A DNA stretch of 64,000 nucleotides from Adiantum capillus-veneris (lineage: Eukaryota > Streptophyta > Polypodiopsida > Polypodiales > Pteridaceae): the NCBI GenBank assembly GCA_014529385.2, contig CM043944.1:180627740-180691739 (forward strand), given 5' to 3'. Of the stretch, positions 1 through 11,635 are shown piece after piece. The notes below the pieces were generated by a model. The model was not told where the DNA came from. It searched no databases and worked only from the letters and a program-made list of their open reading frames with translations. The translations under genes and the position numbers were made by a program. Each line of letters begins with the position of its first letter. Positions within the stretch are counted from its first letter, which is position 1.

Positions 1-1358
1 GCATAAATTGGAATGAGACCTTAAGCAAATTGGCGTCTTTGACAAAGATCTCATTACTTTATACATGATATGTTGAAAGTTGTCCAACCTAGGACTTGGG
101 ATTTTTCCACTTTACCTAATATAGTCTTTACACCAAAACCTATTGTGCACTCATCTCCATCCTCACCTCCGTGCACTTCACACGCATTGCATGTGCACTC
201 ACCATGTGTTCATGTATATATGTGTGTGTGTGTTTAAACTATTAACCTATATACAAAGATAGTTCAAAAGACACATGTCTTTAGACAAGGGACAAAGAAT
301 GGTACAAAAAATGACTCAATCTTTGATTCATTTTTGTACATAAATATGAGAATGAGGTATCATTGCAATGATTTTGTTCATAGGGTAATCTGCATGCGCG
401 TCTACAATGTGGAAAGGGTCAAGGAATCAATGTCGGACAGCAACAAAGCCAAAAATATCCTAAGAGAAGATAGAGTCCTCACCTGCATCCATGCAAACAA
501 GACAATAGATACATTAGCCTTGAATATGTATTATAGGTGTCAATGGACCCTATCAATTGTTATCCATGTCCATCTTACAACATTTTTAAACCTAAAATCT
601 ACTATCCAAAATGTGATTTTTGAAATAGTCTGTTTGTTTTTCTTTACTTACAAGTGTGTTTTCTTTAGAGTTCCTTTTTAGGTTTCGTTTTAAATTTTAA
701 TAAAAGAAGGTCATCACTCCTTTAAGATTCAAGTGAGTTTGTAGGTTATAAATAAGGTTACTATTTACCCTAATTTCTAAGAACTTTAATAGCTATTTAT
801 TTAGTTTAAATTTTGATCAAAAGGCCAATACCCCAATATCCATAACCTTTGCCAATGCTTACTAAATCTGCAAATGCAAAATGCTTACATTGTGTGTATC
901 AAATAGAAGAGAGGAGAGGAATTGGAGGTTGCTTCTATAATTGTAAGATCATTTTGGTGGTCTCATCAAAGAAGAGGTGATTTTGGGCTCCACGTCTTGA
1001 TGGTTTTCCTTGGTCTTGTGTTTGCTAAACATTATGGAATTTGGACAAGTGTAAGTGCTTCAAGTGTCATATTGTTTTGTTGGTTGTTTGATTGATGTTT
1101 TGCGTATGTAGCCCTTGCCTTGAGTAAGCCATTGTAAGAGGGTTCCAAGGTGGAGAGGGATCCCTTGACGTTAAGACAATGCATGGGGTGGCTAGGTGAG
1201 TGTGTGTTTTGTGTCAAATGGGGCCTATAATTCTAGCCGTTGTGGTGCCAGTTTTTTTTTAGCCTATGTATGTGGTTTTGTTTTAGATGAGGGCTCATAT
1301 CACTTATCCATTTTTTTGAAGCATTGAGTATGCATGCTTGAAGGTTCCCACGACATTG
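1..1358. other. No gene recognised; AT-rich spacer
   Basis: No reading frame here resembles a known protein, and the longest frames (about 115 and 61 codons) have no recognisable motif. A short TG run lies near 219-233. The sequence is probably old transposon-derived DNA, but I cannot assign it. Confidence 0.5.
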
Positions 1359-1372
1359 TCTAAGAAACATGG

Positions 1373-1373
<1 letters not shown>

Positions 1374-1421
<48 letters not shown>

Positions 1422-1446
1422 CTCTCCCCCCCCCCCCCGCCCCCAG
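1374..1446. repeat. CT microsatellite with C tract
   Basis: About 50 bases of nearly pure CT dinucleotide, broken once by TTCT, run into a C-rich tract of about 20 bases. On the minus strand it reads as a purine run, so the Arg/Glu repeat peptide it would encode is an artefact of the repeat. Confidence 0.95.
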
Positions 1447-1595
1447 CTTGAGCGTAAGCCTAATAACTATGACTCTTAGCACATAGTTTAATATGACTTG
1501 AAGCTTTGGGTCTAATGCTTTTCTCATTTTATGGCTCAACAGCCCGACTCTGACTATGCCAAAGAGTGTTTTTTGCACCCTGGAGACTTGACCTT

Positions 1596-2788
1596 TTACA
1601 TTCTTGTGCTTACTACAACACATTTCTTCATGTAAAAGTAAGCTTGAATCCTCAAAAAAAGGATTAATGAAGGACAAGTTGGCATTAAAGGTTTCTTTTG
1701 CCATACCTGTTTTATTATCATTGAATTTGCTTTGTTGGTTGGGTTGTCCTTCTTTGTCTGTGAAGAGTCCATTATTTCTTTGATTCTCCAATTAGTAGGC
1801 CTGTTGGTAGAAGTCTTTGATGTTGCTGTAGGCCTCTCTTCATTGTTGGCATTTGGTTTTTGACTAGGAGCATTGGAAGACCTAGGAGTCCAAATCTCTT
1901 GATGACCTTTGTTTCTCCATTGTTGACTTTGATTCGTTTTAGGTCTTGTTGACTTCTTGAGATCTTCATGCAAGTCTGATGTAGTTGTAGTTGGCTGGTA
2001 GCCAAATCTTTGTATAGCCTGTATAGAATCCTTGTCTAAGAGGAAGATTCTTTAAGATTCATCTTTGTTCTGTATCCTCTTGTGAGTTGTGTTAGACTTT
2101 ACATCTTTCAATGTTGTTCTATTGTGTACCTGCTGCTTAGGTATCCTAGGATATTGTCGAAGTTTTTACCTTGTGGGCCTTCTTTCTTAGGAGGGACATG
2201 AAGTTACTTCATATTCTCTAACCTGCGGTTTTGGCACCTATATTTGTCTGTTACCTCCATAGTACTCCTATTATTTTAAGCTCCATTGTGATGCTATCCA
2301 TCCCATGTGTTTGCTTTCTGTGTTGATTTTCTATCTTTAATCCAAACCGGATCATTGACTTTGACTAAACTGCTCGAAACAAACACTTGCTTGACTTTCC
2401 TTTTCTTTCTTGAGTACTTTGGCTGAAATATCTTTGCTTTTTTAGGTGTCTCCTTAGAGGTTTGAGTTGGGTCAACAATCAACTTGAAGTTTAGAAAGCC
2501 TAACGTGCTTGAAGAAGTTGATCCATGAGGGCTCTTTGATGTAGAGGCATATGCTATCACACCTTCTTTGCTAGTCGGTGGAAGTTCCACTTTAGCTTTA
2601 CCTTTGTTTGCAAGATTTTTCTTTGATTCTTGTGACTTGTGCAACTCTAAATCTAGCATTTTTGGTTCTATTGAAGATCTTTGTTCTGCTTTTGCCATGG
2701 TCTCATCTTGATCTAACTGTGTCTCTATGGAGGGTGGCTTGAGACTTTGTTTTTCAATTTGACTTTCTTCAGCTGATTTAGCTGGCAA
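1596..2788 (-). pseudogene. Decayed post-protease linker of a gypsy-like element
   Basis: Two minus-strand open stretches (2294-2788 and roughly 1596-2005) encode Lys/Ser/Thr/Gln-rich, low-complexity protein. The first contains the phrase DPVWIKDRK and a run of basic residues (SRKKRKVKQ); the second has EIWTPRSS. Similar basic text with repeated QIWVPK occurs at 49,086-49,661 after a protease-like segment, so I read both as the linker downstream of gag/protease in one gypsy-type family. Frames shift several times and no reverse transcriptase follows. The assignment is inference from composition and the shared W-(V/T)-P-(K/R) phrase. Confidence 0.4.
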
Positions 2789-3686
2789 TGTCTGATTGAT
2801 CCTTAGACTTGCTATTGCTTCTTGATTGCTGCAACCCCATTCTTCTTAACTTCTGGCCCCATGGGATCCACCATGGAAAACTTACCACACCACGTAAGTG
2901 TAGGGGAGGGGGGTTCTTTTACAAGTTATATAAGCGTATAAGTTAGGGGTAGGCCCTCAATAATTTATCTCCCAAGCTTAAAATAAGAGAGAGGGTATCA
3001 TATTTCTTGGGCGGGGGGGGGAGGGTGAGAAAATGGAAAAATGAGAGAAAGTTTTCATGTTTCAAAATGCTTCCCAAAAGATTTTCCCCTCGAACTTGTG
3101 AGTCAATAGTTGCAAAGATACATGCAAGAACTAACATTGCTTTGTATCAATTGCTTGTTTTCCGATTATAGTTCATTTGTTGAGGGATGAAAGCTATAAA
3201 GAGTTTGTATAGATGAAAATTTACATGGAGAACCTAACACAACTTTATAACCATGTTTTTTGAGTAATTTAGATGGGTTGAAATTGGACGAGTAGCTAGA
3301 GTGCTTCAGCACATGAAAGTCAAATGAAGACACATTGAGGGTACATATAGTTATCAATAGAAATGATTCCTTAGTACGTGTCCAACCACTATGCTATATG
3401 CTCTTTGACTAGTTATACTCAGTTAGATCATGTGAGACCTAAATTTTATATGTGAGATAGGGGTATGATAATTTTTTACATTGATTGTCATATAAGCATA
3501 GAAAAGGGGGTCATATTCCCTAATGTGAGTCGTATATAGGGGTTTTATCAAAAAGTTCTCCACTCGTAGGTGGCGTCCGGTTTTGTATATAGAGTGAATC
3601 CCCCGGGCTTCTTGCTTTGATGGCATTCTCTGCTCAATAGCTTTCGTGGTTGCTCTTTGCTTCGTTTGATCTGCACTTTCTATTGC
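2789..3686. other. Non-coding spacer with G-rich tracts
   Basis: Contains G runs near 2895-2913 and 3011-3023 and no supported gene. It separates two minus-strand fragments that look like one old element, so it may be insertion-derived. I found no terminal repeats that would prove this. Confidence 0.4.
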
Positions 3687-4530
3687 CTAATTTTCTTTAA
3701 GCTCTTTTGAATTTCTGATTGATGGAGATGAATCATCTTCAATAATCTTTTCTTTGGCATCAATCTCCATTTTATCTGTACTTGAGGACTTTGTGCTGTC
3801 GTCCGTGGATGACCAGTATTGGTCTCCGTTGTTTATTGTCCGTGATGAGTCCATCATGTTTACATTCTGTACCTCTAACATCTTCTGGGCCATTGGCATT
3901 CCCATTATGATGTTGTATGGCATATCCTTTGTTGTGATCACATAGAATTGAACTATGATGATTTGTGAACTTACTTCAATGGTGGTGGAGATGATCTGCT
4001 CGTTTGTTTCCTGATATGCTCACAAATTCAGGAGCATCTTCCAGCTGTGGTTGGCTACATCTTTTCCAAGTGCAAAAAGACATTAGGTTCTTGTCTAGCT
4101 TGAAATCTAGCTTTACTTCTCTTAACAGCTTTTCTTCGTTTTCACCAACTATGTTGCACTTGATCATCTCAGGATTTGTGTCTGATTTGACTACTTTTGC
4201 TATGAAAACATCCTTTGGTTGAAATTTATCTACACTTTCTCTGCTTTGATCACCTGCTTCAATTAATGTTGACTCGTATGACTGTAATACTACACTTTTT
4301 TGCAATTATTGAGCATTATCCACCTGCATTTGAGTAACCTTTGACCTTAAAAGATTCATTGTACTATCTGGCAAAATTTGTCTCTTCAAAGGAGGTTTTG
4401 GTGATGATCTTTGTGTAGCCTTCTGGACTTTAGCTCCCATTGACTTTGACGTTTTTGTCACCTGTTCTGGCAGCTTGAGGCTTTTGCATCATCTTCAAAT
4501 AGTCTTTGACTTCCATCTTGCCATCCATAG
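3687..4530 (-). pseudogene. Gag C-terminus / retropepsin-like fragment
   Basis: Minus-strand frames 3976-4305 and 3687-3941 join across a frameshift. The second begins with ITTKDMPYNIIMGMPMAQKM, which has the form of the C-terminal part of a retroviral-type aspartic protease (a hydrophobic strand then an I-L-G-x-P-like turn, here IMGMP). Upstream text is charged and gag-like. The catalytic D-T/S-G triad is not visible, so the protease is dead or its N-terminal half is lost. No pol domain adjoins it. Confidence 0.45.
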
Positions 4531-4873
4531 GGTTTGTACAAGGTTTTGATCTTGCTGATATTCATTAGGTCCATGTGCATCTTGATATGCATATGTGAGC
4601 TTGATCACATGTAACTGTTTGAACACTATTGGATATGTGAATAGCTTGCAACCATGCATCGACAAAGTCTATGAAGCCATGGATCAAATGATAGAGATAG
4701 TTGAGAAGCTTGTGCTTGATCCTATTCAGTATGCAAAGATTTGTGGCTTGTGTGAGTCCAGGTGGAATGGATAATACTCTCCATTTCATGTGACAGCTTA
4801 TGTGCTTGACCCGAGCTTCAGGGAAGGCATCAAGAGACTGACAAGGAGGTGAGCAAAGGATGGCGGCTTGCAT

Positions 4874-5341
4874 TGGAGAGACTTGAGCCTAGAAGTGATC
4901 AGATGCAAGGTTAGAGATGAGCTACTCAACTGTAGGAAAAAGAAGGGCTCCTATGGATGTGTAGATGCATAGGCTGATCGCAACAAGATTGGCTCAGTTT
5001 TGTGGTGGGAGGACTATGGAGGATATGGTCCACATTTGTAGCACTTGGCATGTACCAAATCATTAGTTAGTGTTAATCAAGTCTCATGAGCAAGGAGAAG
5101 CTCAAGGAGTCCATAACTACACACCTCAAGAGCTCTCACCAAAGAGTGCTCTCAACAAATGAGCTTGAGGACCCAATGTTTTTTACACACTGCCTTATAT
5201 ACCTAGGGTAAAAATATGCAATGTCCGAGCGCCCAAGGCCTTTAGGGCTCCACCACTTACTGAATCTGCAACCTAGGCACACTAACTGCCATATTCTTTA
5301 CATCTTGGAACTCCCATTGAGCCCGTAACACATTACAATGG
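4874..5341. other. Spacer upstream of element E1
   Basis: No coding potential supported. The last bases (AATGG before 5342) are the left flank of the E1 LTR and do not match the right flank (CTGGG after 13,733), so no target duplication survives. Confidence 0.5.
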
Positions 5342-6239
5342 CGTTACAACAAGCTAACATGGATACCAAACATTTATTATTTTAATAAATCGGGAATATT
5401 GTAACTCTTATTTTTTGGATAAACTCTGTAATTAATGAGCCGAGGCTACAAGCTTCCAGATTGTATCAGCCAGTCACTTCCTAGCTTCACTAGAACTCCA
5501 AATTATTAGTTTTGACCACCCAAAAACCTTGGCTAAGGTATATAAGCCAAATTTTGTAAGTTGTTTTAATAAGTTTTTGGATAAGAAATACATAGCGTGA
5601 GCTAACAACGCTCTCTCCTCTCCTTCTCGTGCTTACTACTCCCTCCCCGATTGTCACATCGCATCACCTTTGCTGCATTGCAACCGCAGGTAAGAGATCT
5701 GCGCATTGACGTATAAAGCAGTTCACAATATTTTCATAGCTTTTGTGTCGCCGACTCTCGCCTAATTTCATCATAACTAGATACTTACACTTTCAAATTA
5801 AAAACTAAGCATAGACGGGATATTGGGGCATCATTGCTAAGCATTTAGATGCATTCTGGGTCGAAAATGACTAGGTCAAAAATCCACTATTGTTAATAAT
5901 TGCAATTTTGGAACTTGACCTAAAGTGGGGTTTGAAACCATAAGCATGTGTGCTTAGGTCTTATAAACTTGTCTTAGAAGTTTTGTTATGTTTGGATGTC
6001 AATTGATGCTGTAATGGATGTGATTTGTTTGCCGATGAGCGATTGGCTTTTGGTGATTTCAGTCACTTGACTGTAGCTTGAGTTAGATGCGAGTTGTTAG
6101 TTGTTTTTCGAGAGATTGACAACCTCTTGTAGCCTCCATGCACTAGTTGAGTCGGCTTCATCCATGGATTGACAAATTAATCGTGGTTCTGCTAATACTG
6201 CAATAAGATAGGATGGTGAGGTTAGACATGCGTCCCACA
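5342..6239 (+). repeat. 5' LTR of element E1
   Basis: About 898 bp, repeated in direct orientation at 12,834-13,733 with scattered substitutions and small indels throughout. The 3' copy begins TGTTAGC; here the first dinucleotide reads CG. Both copies end CGTCCCACA. A TATA-box-like TATATAAG lies at 5539-5546, matched by TATAAAAA at 13,046-13,053 in the other copy. A tRNA-Asp-type primer site follows two bases after the end. The divergence visible by eye indicates an old insertion. Confidence 0.9.
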
Positions 6240-6241
6240 TT

Positions 6242-6260
6242 TGGCACCGCTGTCGAGGAT
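6242..6260 (+). other. Primer binding site, tRNA-Asp type
   Basis: TGGCACCGCTGTCGAGGAT matches the complement of a plant tRNA-Asp 3' end (TGGCGCCGTTGCCGGGGAT) except for transitions. It sits two bases after the LTR, the expected place. Athila/Tat-related plant gypsy elements often use this primer. Confidence 0.8.
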
Positions 6261-6933
6261 CGAAGAGACCTAAACTAGGAGAAAATACGAGCGTCTTGTG
6301 TAGTTGTCCTTTAACTTCCTCTAGGTTTGCCTAGAGTTTAAAACTTTCTTTTAGAAACCGCATAGCTTAAGATTTTTATCTTTTTCTGTGTAGAGGTAGC
6401 TTGGAAGTAATCGTACTTGCTGAGTGCCTTTAGGATTGTGGGATTGTAGAAATACATTAGGATTTTGAGAATGATTGGTAGACGAGACAAGTCTTAAGAT
6501 CAATGCTTAGAAAAACATAAAAGACAAGAAAACGAGTGTTTGTGGACACTTTTCACAACCCCATTGCATGAGAATCTAGGAGTAGGAGGGTAAGTAGGAT
6601 CCGAGGTGGATTTCAGAACATTGCTCTCTCTGAAAGAATCAAGTGTGAGTTGTTATTAGAAGTTGCATAATTTCAGGTCTAGGGCTAGAAATAGCTCAAA
6701 AAGACTCGAAACCACTCAATCCCACTGGAGAATAAGCTTAAGAGTTGTCTGAACCAGTTAGTAAGCTCAAAGACACTTCGAGGTAAAATTTCAAGAGTTG
6801 GCCAAAAGTTAGATTATTTACTTTTTCTTGACATTTTAGGCCAAACTAAGTTTTTACTCGATTCATAGGCTTAAAATAGCTCATGTAAAGACTGTCTTGA
6901 AAAAAATTGCAAAAAAGTGTTCATTTCAAGCCT

Positions 6934-6961
6934 AAAGTTAATAATCGTGATTATTAACTTT
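6934..6961. repeat. Palindrome 1 of the E1 leader
   Basis: Perfect 13-bp arms around a 2-base centre GT; left arm AAAGTTAATAATC, right arm its exact complement. Centre near 6947. Confidence 0.9.
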
Positions 6962-7221
6962 CTGCTCCAAATTGACCAAGGTTCATACCATTGACTCATT
7001 GCATGTACAAAAAACTGTTGTAAAGGCCCAAGAGATTTGGATCACCAAACTGGCAAAAAAATGGAGATGGTGAAAACTAAATTTTGTACTGACTTTTTGA
7101 ATCTTGAGTGTAATTGGGAAAAATTTGTCCAAACTTTTTGAAAATTGATTCACAGGCTTACATTGATGCATAAACATGTGTAGATGCTCAATTGATCAAA
7201 AGTTTGCAAAAACTTGTCAAT

Positions 7222-7245
7222 TGTAAATAATCACGATTATATACA
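7222..7245. repeat. Palindrome 2 of the E1 leader
   Basis: Arms TGTAAATAATC and GATTATATACA around AC, with one mismatch. The centre lies about 286 bp from palindrome 1. Confidence 0.85.
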
Positions 7246-7493
7246 TTTGCCCCATTTTTCAGCATACCTCTACTTTTAACATGTTGTAATAAGCTCAAAA
7301 ACTAAATTTGGTAAGATTTGGATCACTGGATTGAAAATTGTCACCAAATTTGTAAAGTTAGTTTACGGACAGATAATTGACGACCATTTGACCATAAAAA
7401 CTTGATGAAACTTGGCTAGTGAACCTTAACTAGAGGTGCTTAATAGATCTGTGTCAAAGTTGGCACAAAAAGTTACAAAAATATAGCTGGAGT

Positions 7494-7511
7494 AAATAAT
7501 GGTGATTATTT
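7494..7511. repeat. Palindrome 3 of the E1 leader
   Basis: Arms AAATAAT and ATTATTT around GGTG. The spacer is the two-base centre plus one mismatched pair relative to the other palindromes. Centre about 269 bp from palindrome 2. Confidence 0.8.
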
Positions 7512-7764
7512 ATATCTGCTTCAAAACTTGAGAAATTTGCAAGTTTGAGTATGCCACAAGATCAAGCATATCAAGTAGACCTCACAAATCAATTTTGGTA
7601 AAATTTGGATCACACAAAGTGAGACTTAAGGCAGATTCTCAAAATCAGAGTCTGCGAACACAAAACAGTTGATAAACTTGATCAAATTTTGTCCAAACTT
7701 GTTGACAGTTGTCCAGAGACTTTAACAAGTTGTATACTTGTCAAACCAATAAAAAAATTGACAA

Positions 7765-7790
7765 AAGTAAATAATCGCAATTATTTACTT
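7765..7790. repeat. Palindrome 4 of the E1 leader
   Basis: Perfect 11-bp arms AAGTAAATAAT and ATTATTTACTT around CGCA. Centre about 275 bp from palindrome 3. Confidence 0.9.
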
Positions 7791-8357
7791 CTGCTATCAA
7801 AGATACCAATTTTGACTTTTCAAATTATACAGTGTTGGACCAACATAATATAAAGCCACTGGGCAACTTTGGGTTCAATCGGATCAAAATTGGTACAGGT
7901 TCACTCAATTTCCAGTTACAGATCAAACCTTTCAGTTTTTGCTAAGTTGAATCTGAAAGTCAAATTTTGACTCCCATAGCTTGATTTGAAGTGATACACA
8001 GAGACCAATTACTAGAGTTAGCAAAAACTCTATTGTCTTTAGAGAAGAATAGCTAACTTGATCAAATTTTATACAGGAATCAAGTTGCAGACGAGGAATC
8101 AGTGGCTTGATAGAAAGTTGCAATTGAATCAAGTGGAAATTGACGACAAGTCAATTCAAAGGTGAGTACTCTATCCAGGGATTCATAAGTCTATATGAAC
8201 CTTAGATCTGGTCGTATACTAGTAAATTAGAGCATAATTAGAGCATACTCAAAAAACCTCGAGTAGAGTATCCACCGAAGAAAGCGTGAATCAAGGCAAT
8301 TCCTTGCACACAATTCTTGAAGAAGTTTTAGACACTTTTTGAGACTCAACATTCGAA

Positions 8358-9272
8358 ATGTCTTCTTACTCAACGCACTTGGAAACCGGAACGACAATGT
8401 GCTATAAGCATATACTCTCTTTTTACAAGACTAACCGTCATGGAGCACATGTTTACTTGGACCCTAACGAGGAGTATGCTATTCGCATTGATGACCATGG
8501 TATTGAGTTCGAATTAGAGATTAGGGCAAACAAAAAAGGAAAAATGTACATGGACAGAAACGGAACTCAATATGTACAAGTTGAAAACCCTGATGTGGTA
8601 GACAAATGGGGGTTAGCAGTAAACACCATAATCCCAGATATGTCAGCAAAGAAGGACACCAACTTTAGAATTTGAGGCGAACGATCAAGTAGACTTGAAG
8701 CTGAGCTTTGAAACGGCCTTAGTTACAGATAATCCTAGGATTGGGGTCTATTGTTGGGAAGATAGAAACATAAAGGATCTTTTATGGACTTCGCATGCCA
8801 AACAACAACTAAAACGGCCATGAAGATCATGTATATATTCAAGAACAAAGATAAGGGACCAGTAGACCTACCAACTTACTTGTTTAGGGATTGCTATAAC
8901 AACAACTTTGTTATGATGACTCCTGAGAGGAGAACAACAACTTTGTTATGATGACTCCTGAGGAGGTAGAACAACAACTTTGTTATGATGACTCCTGAGG
9001 AGGTAGAACAAACCAAATACCAAGGGTATTCCATACGGGATTGGATATTGGGACAAGGACCAGAAACAATTCCAAGAGATGAACACCGTGAGAGATCATC
9101 TGAGAGTAATGTAAAGAAACCAAAACCACCTTATCACGTAGAAAATCGGGTGACACTAAGGCTAGTCCCGGGCTACATGAGTCACTATTTCCAAAAGACT
9201 CGTTTGAAGGACTTGGAACAAGACCAACTGCTAGAAGACCTGGAGCTGAATCAAACAGACGCGTCAGACTAG
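8358..9272 (+). pseudogene. E1 ORF1, unrecognised domain upstream of gag
   Basis: Begins at the ATG at 8358 and is open to 8675. It then continues in shifted frames to a stop after 9270, with stops near 8673-8760. I do not recognise the domain. Visible features are a compact beta-like N-terminus (YKHILSFYKTNRHGAHVYLD, then EYAIRIDDHGIEFE), a middle part with DLPTYLFRDCY, and a C-terminal part with YQGYSIRDWILGQGPET. A second copy at 60,709-61,335 on the minus strand keeps the same order and phrases, so this was a real protein of the family and probably the N-terminal part of the gag polyprotein. The 8898-9007 stretch is internally triplicated. Confidence 0.7.
8898..9007 (+). repeat. Tandem triplication inside E1 ORF1
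   Basis: The phrase ACAACAACTTTGTTATGATG, followed by ACTCCTGAGGAGGTAGA, occurs three times in a row with period 35-37 bp; the first unit lacks two bases near its end. The inverted family copy near 60,815-60,845 has it once, so the expansion is private to this copy and shifts the frame. Confidence 0.9.
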
Positions 9273-9289
9273 CTAATTTTCAAAAATGG

Positions 9290-10610
9290 GTCAGAAAATA
9301 CAGGGGATCCATACGACCACTTAGAAAGCTTTAAGCAAGTGCTAAGAGCAGAACGTATATTCGATTTTCATACTCAATTCGAGGGGTTTGGAATGACATT
9401 AGAAGGCAAAGCATTGACATGGTTCCAAAAAACTCCACCAAGGTCAATCATGGACTTGAACACATTAGCTCAAGGATTTTAGCTGCTTGTTCCAAAACAG
9501 GGATCAAACATTATTCGGTAGCTCAAATCTACAGCTTTAAACAAAAACATGGTGAGACTGTTAGGGATTGTGCAACTTGAATCAAACAATACATTGCAAG
9601 ATGCCCAGAGCTGGAGATACCTATAGAAGAATGACTTGTATCTTTGTTTTTCGAGGGACTGCTAAACAAAGAACTTCATGCTATACTCTACAATGAAAAT
9701 CATACAACCCTAGGAGCGTGTGTATCAGATGCTATTGACTTAGGAGACAATTGCAAAATTTTTAACGAAGAAGGTGTCCCTAAGGATAACCAAAGTGAGC
9801 AAACAACATCCACTAAACCAGCACAAGTGGGAACGACTACTGCAACACCACTCTCAGCCATAGAAGATATGCTTAAAAGGATGAACGACATGATGAACAA
9901 CATGCAAAAAGCACCTATGAGGGGACCAAGACAAGGGATACCTCCACAGGGACAACCAATTAGGCCACAAAAATGGTGTGCAATTAAGGATAAATGGACC
10001 AACCATGAGACCCACGAGTGCTACTTTAGACCAAAGTATGATGGGAATGTTCAGTACATGCCCATGAGGCCACAAGGACAACCCATGTACAAATACCAAC
10101 CTAACATGGCACCAGCTCAAAGACCACCGATGGGTATGGAAAGACCTCAACCTGTGGTCGGACAACAACCGCCGCATCCAAGACATAATGCAGTGCCTAT
10201 AAAGTACATGCACTTTGAAGGAGTTATAGATGAACAAGCATTAGTGCCTGTTACACCCTATGCGGAGCCTAGTCCATCTATAGTAATGGTAGAAGGAGAT
10301 TGGTATAATTCACATCCACCACCAATGGAAGAAACCGTGACTTATGCTCCATTAGAGCTCGCACCGATGTATTATGTAGCTAATCAAGTTGTCAGATCTC
10401 CCATGGTACGACCCATGATGAAGCCAAGAACAGGAAATTGTCATAAGTGTGGTGCTGATGATCATTGGAAAAATGAATGTCCAGAGCCTCACAAGAAGCT
10501 CAAACCAGTTGAAGCCTATTGCATACAATGTTGCAAAAGGGAGGACACTTTTTGAAATATTGTCCTAAAAATCTTTTGAACAAGGGTAAAACCGTAGTAA
10601 ACGTCATCCA
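9290..10610 (+). pseudogene. gag: E1 gag: capsid and zinc knuckles
   Basis: The capsid-like part is readable in shifting frames from about 9290. Phrases such as GDPYDHLESFKQVL, TQFEGFGMTLEGKALTWFQ and SIMDLNTLAQGF are of the Ty3/gypsy retrotransposon gag type. An open frame from 9644 to 10,555 carries the second half: a Pro/Met/Gln-rich stretch (MRPQGQPM repeats), then zinc knuckle CHKCGADDHWKNEC (C-x2-C-x4-H-x4-C). A second knuckle (CIQCC..GGHFLKYC) is split by a frameshift near 10,535. Gag would coat element RNA in cytoplasmic particles. Several stops make it non-functional. The inverted copy at 58,267-60,540 confirms the domain. Confidence 0.85.
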
Positions 10611-11621
10611 AGTGATACCTAGTAGCTCATCAGAGAGTGAATTGATTGTTCCAATCAAGGTAATCACTAGAGCACATGCCAAGAAAAAGAAACACAACTC
10701 CTCTGATGATTCGGAAAATATGAAACTTCCCTCTCAAAGAATCAAAAGGAGTAGAAGCAAAGGATATGAGATGAGAAAACAAAAACAACGGGTAGAAATC
10801 AAGGAGAAAACAAAAAAGCTATTCCAAGAAAAGTTAAAAGAAACTGCAAGTGAATTCAAGGAACCAACTGTGAAATATGGAGGATCCATTCTGGTTGATA
10901 GAATTTTTGAGTCTATTAATGCGGCCTTGAAAGCCTACCAAGCAGGACTTAAAGCATGCCAAAACATGGACAACAAATGGAAAAACTATCCTTCTTCAGA
11001 CATGGAAGCAACTAAACTGGAAGCTTACCAAAATTTGATAAGAATCACGCAAGAAATGCTGGAAAAACAAAAACCCAACCTTGAAAGTATCAAAAAACCT
11101 GAAGAGATTGTGGTAAGAGACACTAAAGAAAAATCCAATGTGGTGGCAGAACCCCACCTTGAAACAAAAGAACCAGAGCTTATAGTGCCTGACAGCGAAG
11201 ATACCTTAGACAGAATTCCATTCGTAGAGGAAGACTGGCCATGACGTTTATGGGAAAAATTGAGAGAGATCAATGGTGGGAGCCTAACCTACCTTTTGAT
11301 ATGAACATGGATGTACAATCCTTGGATGGGGATTGCAGATTTGAAGCTTCAAGAATGTCAAAACCATTGACCTTGGAAACATTACCTTCTTACTTGGGAG
11401 ATAATGAAGATGAATCCATCGTGTGTAAGACCACTCAAGTAAAAAGAACTGAACAGACCCTAGAAGTAGACAACATTCATTCAATCATGCCTACACCCAT
11501 CCAATGCACTCTTACCTTGGAAAAACTGTTAAAACTCAGACCATACTTATGGAATGATATACAAAAAACCCTAGAAAAGGTGGGGATAACGGGGTTAATC
11601 TCAAAAAAATTGAAAAAATAA
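10519..11621 (+). pseudogene. E1 gag-protease linker, charged
   Basis: Frames 10,519-11,244 and 11,241-11,621 are Lys/Glu-rich, with basic clusters near residues 55-100 of the first (KKKKHNSSDDSENMK, then RIKRSRSKGYEMRKQKQR). The downstream stretch has heptad-like hydrophobics (AALKAYQAGLKACQNM). The two frames overlap by 4 bp, so a frameshift separates them. This lies between the zinc knuckles and the protease, where plant gypsy elements carry low-conservation linkers. No enzyme motif is visible. Confidence 0.6.
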
Positions 11622-11635
11622 AATGGACAACAAAG

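Larger units (their letters stand above)
6261..8357 (+). other. Long E1 leader of degenerate ~280-bp repeats
   Basis: About 2.1 kb between the primer site and the first ORF has no coding potential. Phrases recur at intervals, including GATTTGGATCAC, a form of GTCCAAACTT, and TTCTGCT after each palindrome. They suggest four or so diverged tandem units of about 270-285 bp. Each of four units holds one AT-rich palindrome, listed separately. A matching leader in inverse orientation occurs at 61,341-62,207. Confidence 0.6.

Noticed and set aside
1360-1791. Minus-strand frame ending in an Arg/Glu repeat
   Set aside because: The repeat is the CT microsatellite read on the other strand; the rest belongs to the decayed linker in another frame.
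9700-10237. Two long minus-strand frames inside E1 gag
   Set aside because: They are antisense shadows of the real plus-strand gag with its zinc knuckle. The matching plus-strand frame at 58,116-58,664 is the same shadow in the inverted copy.
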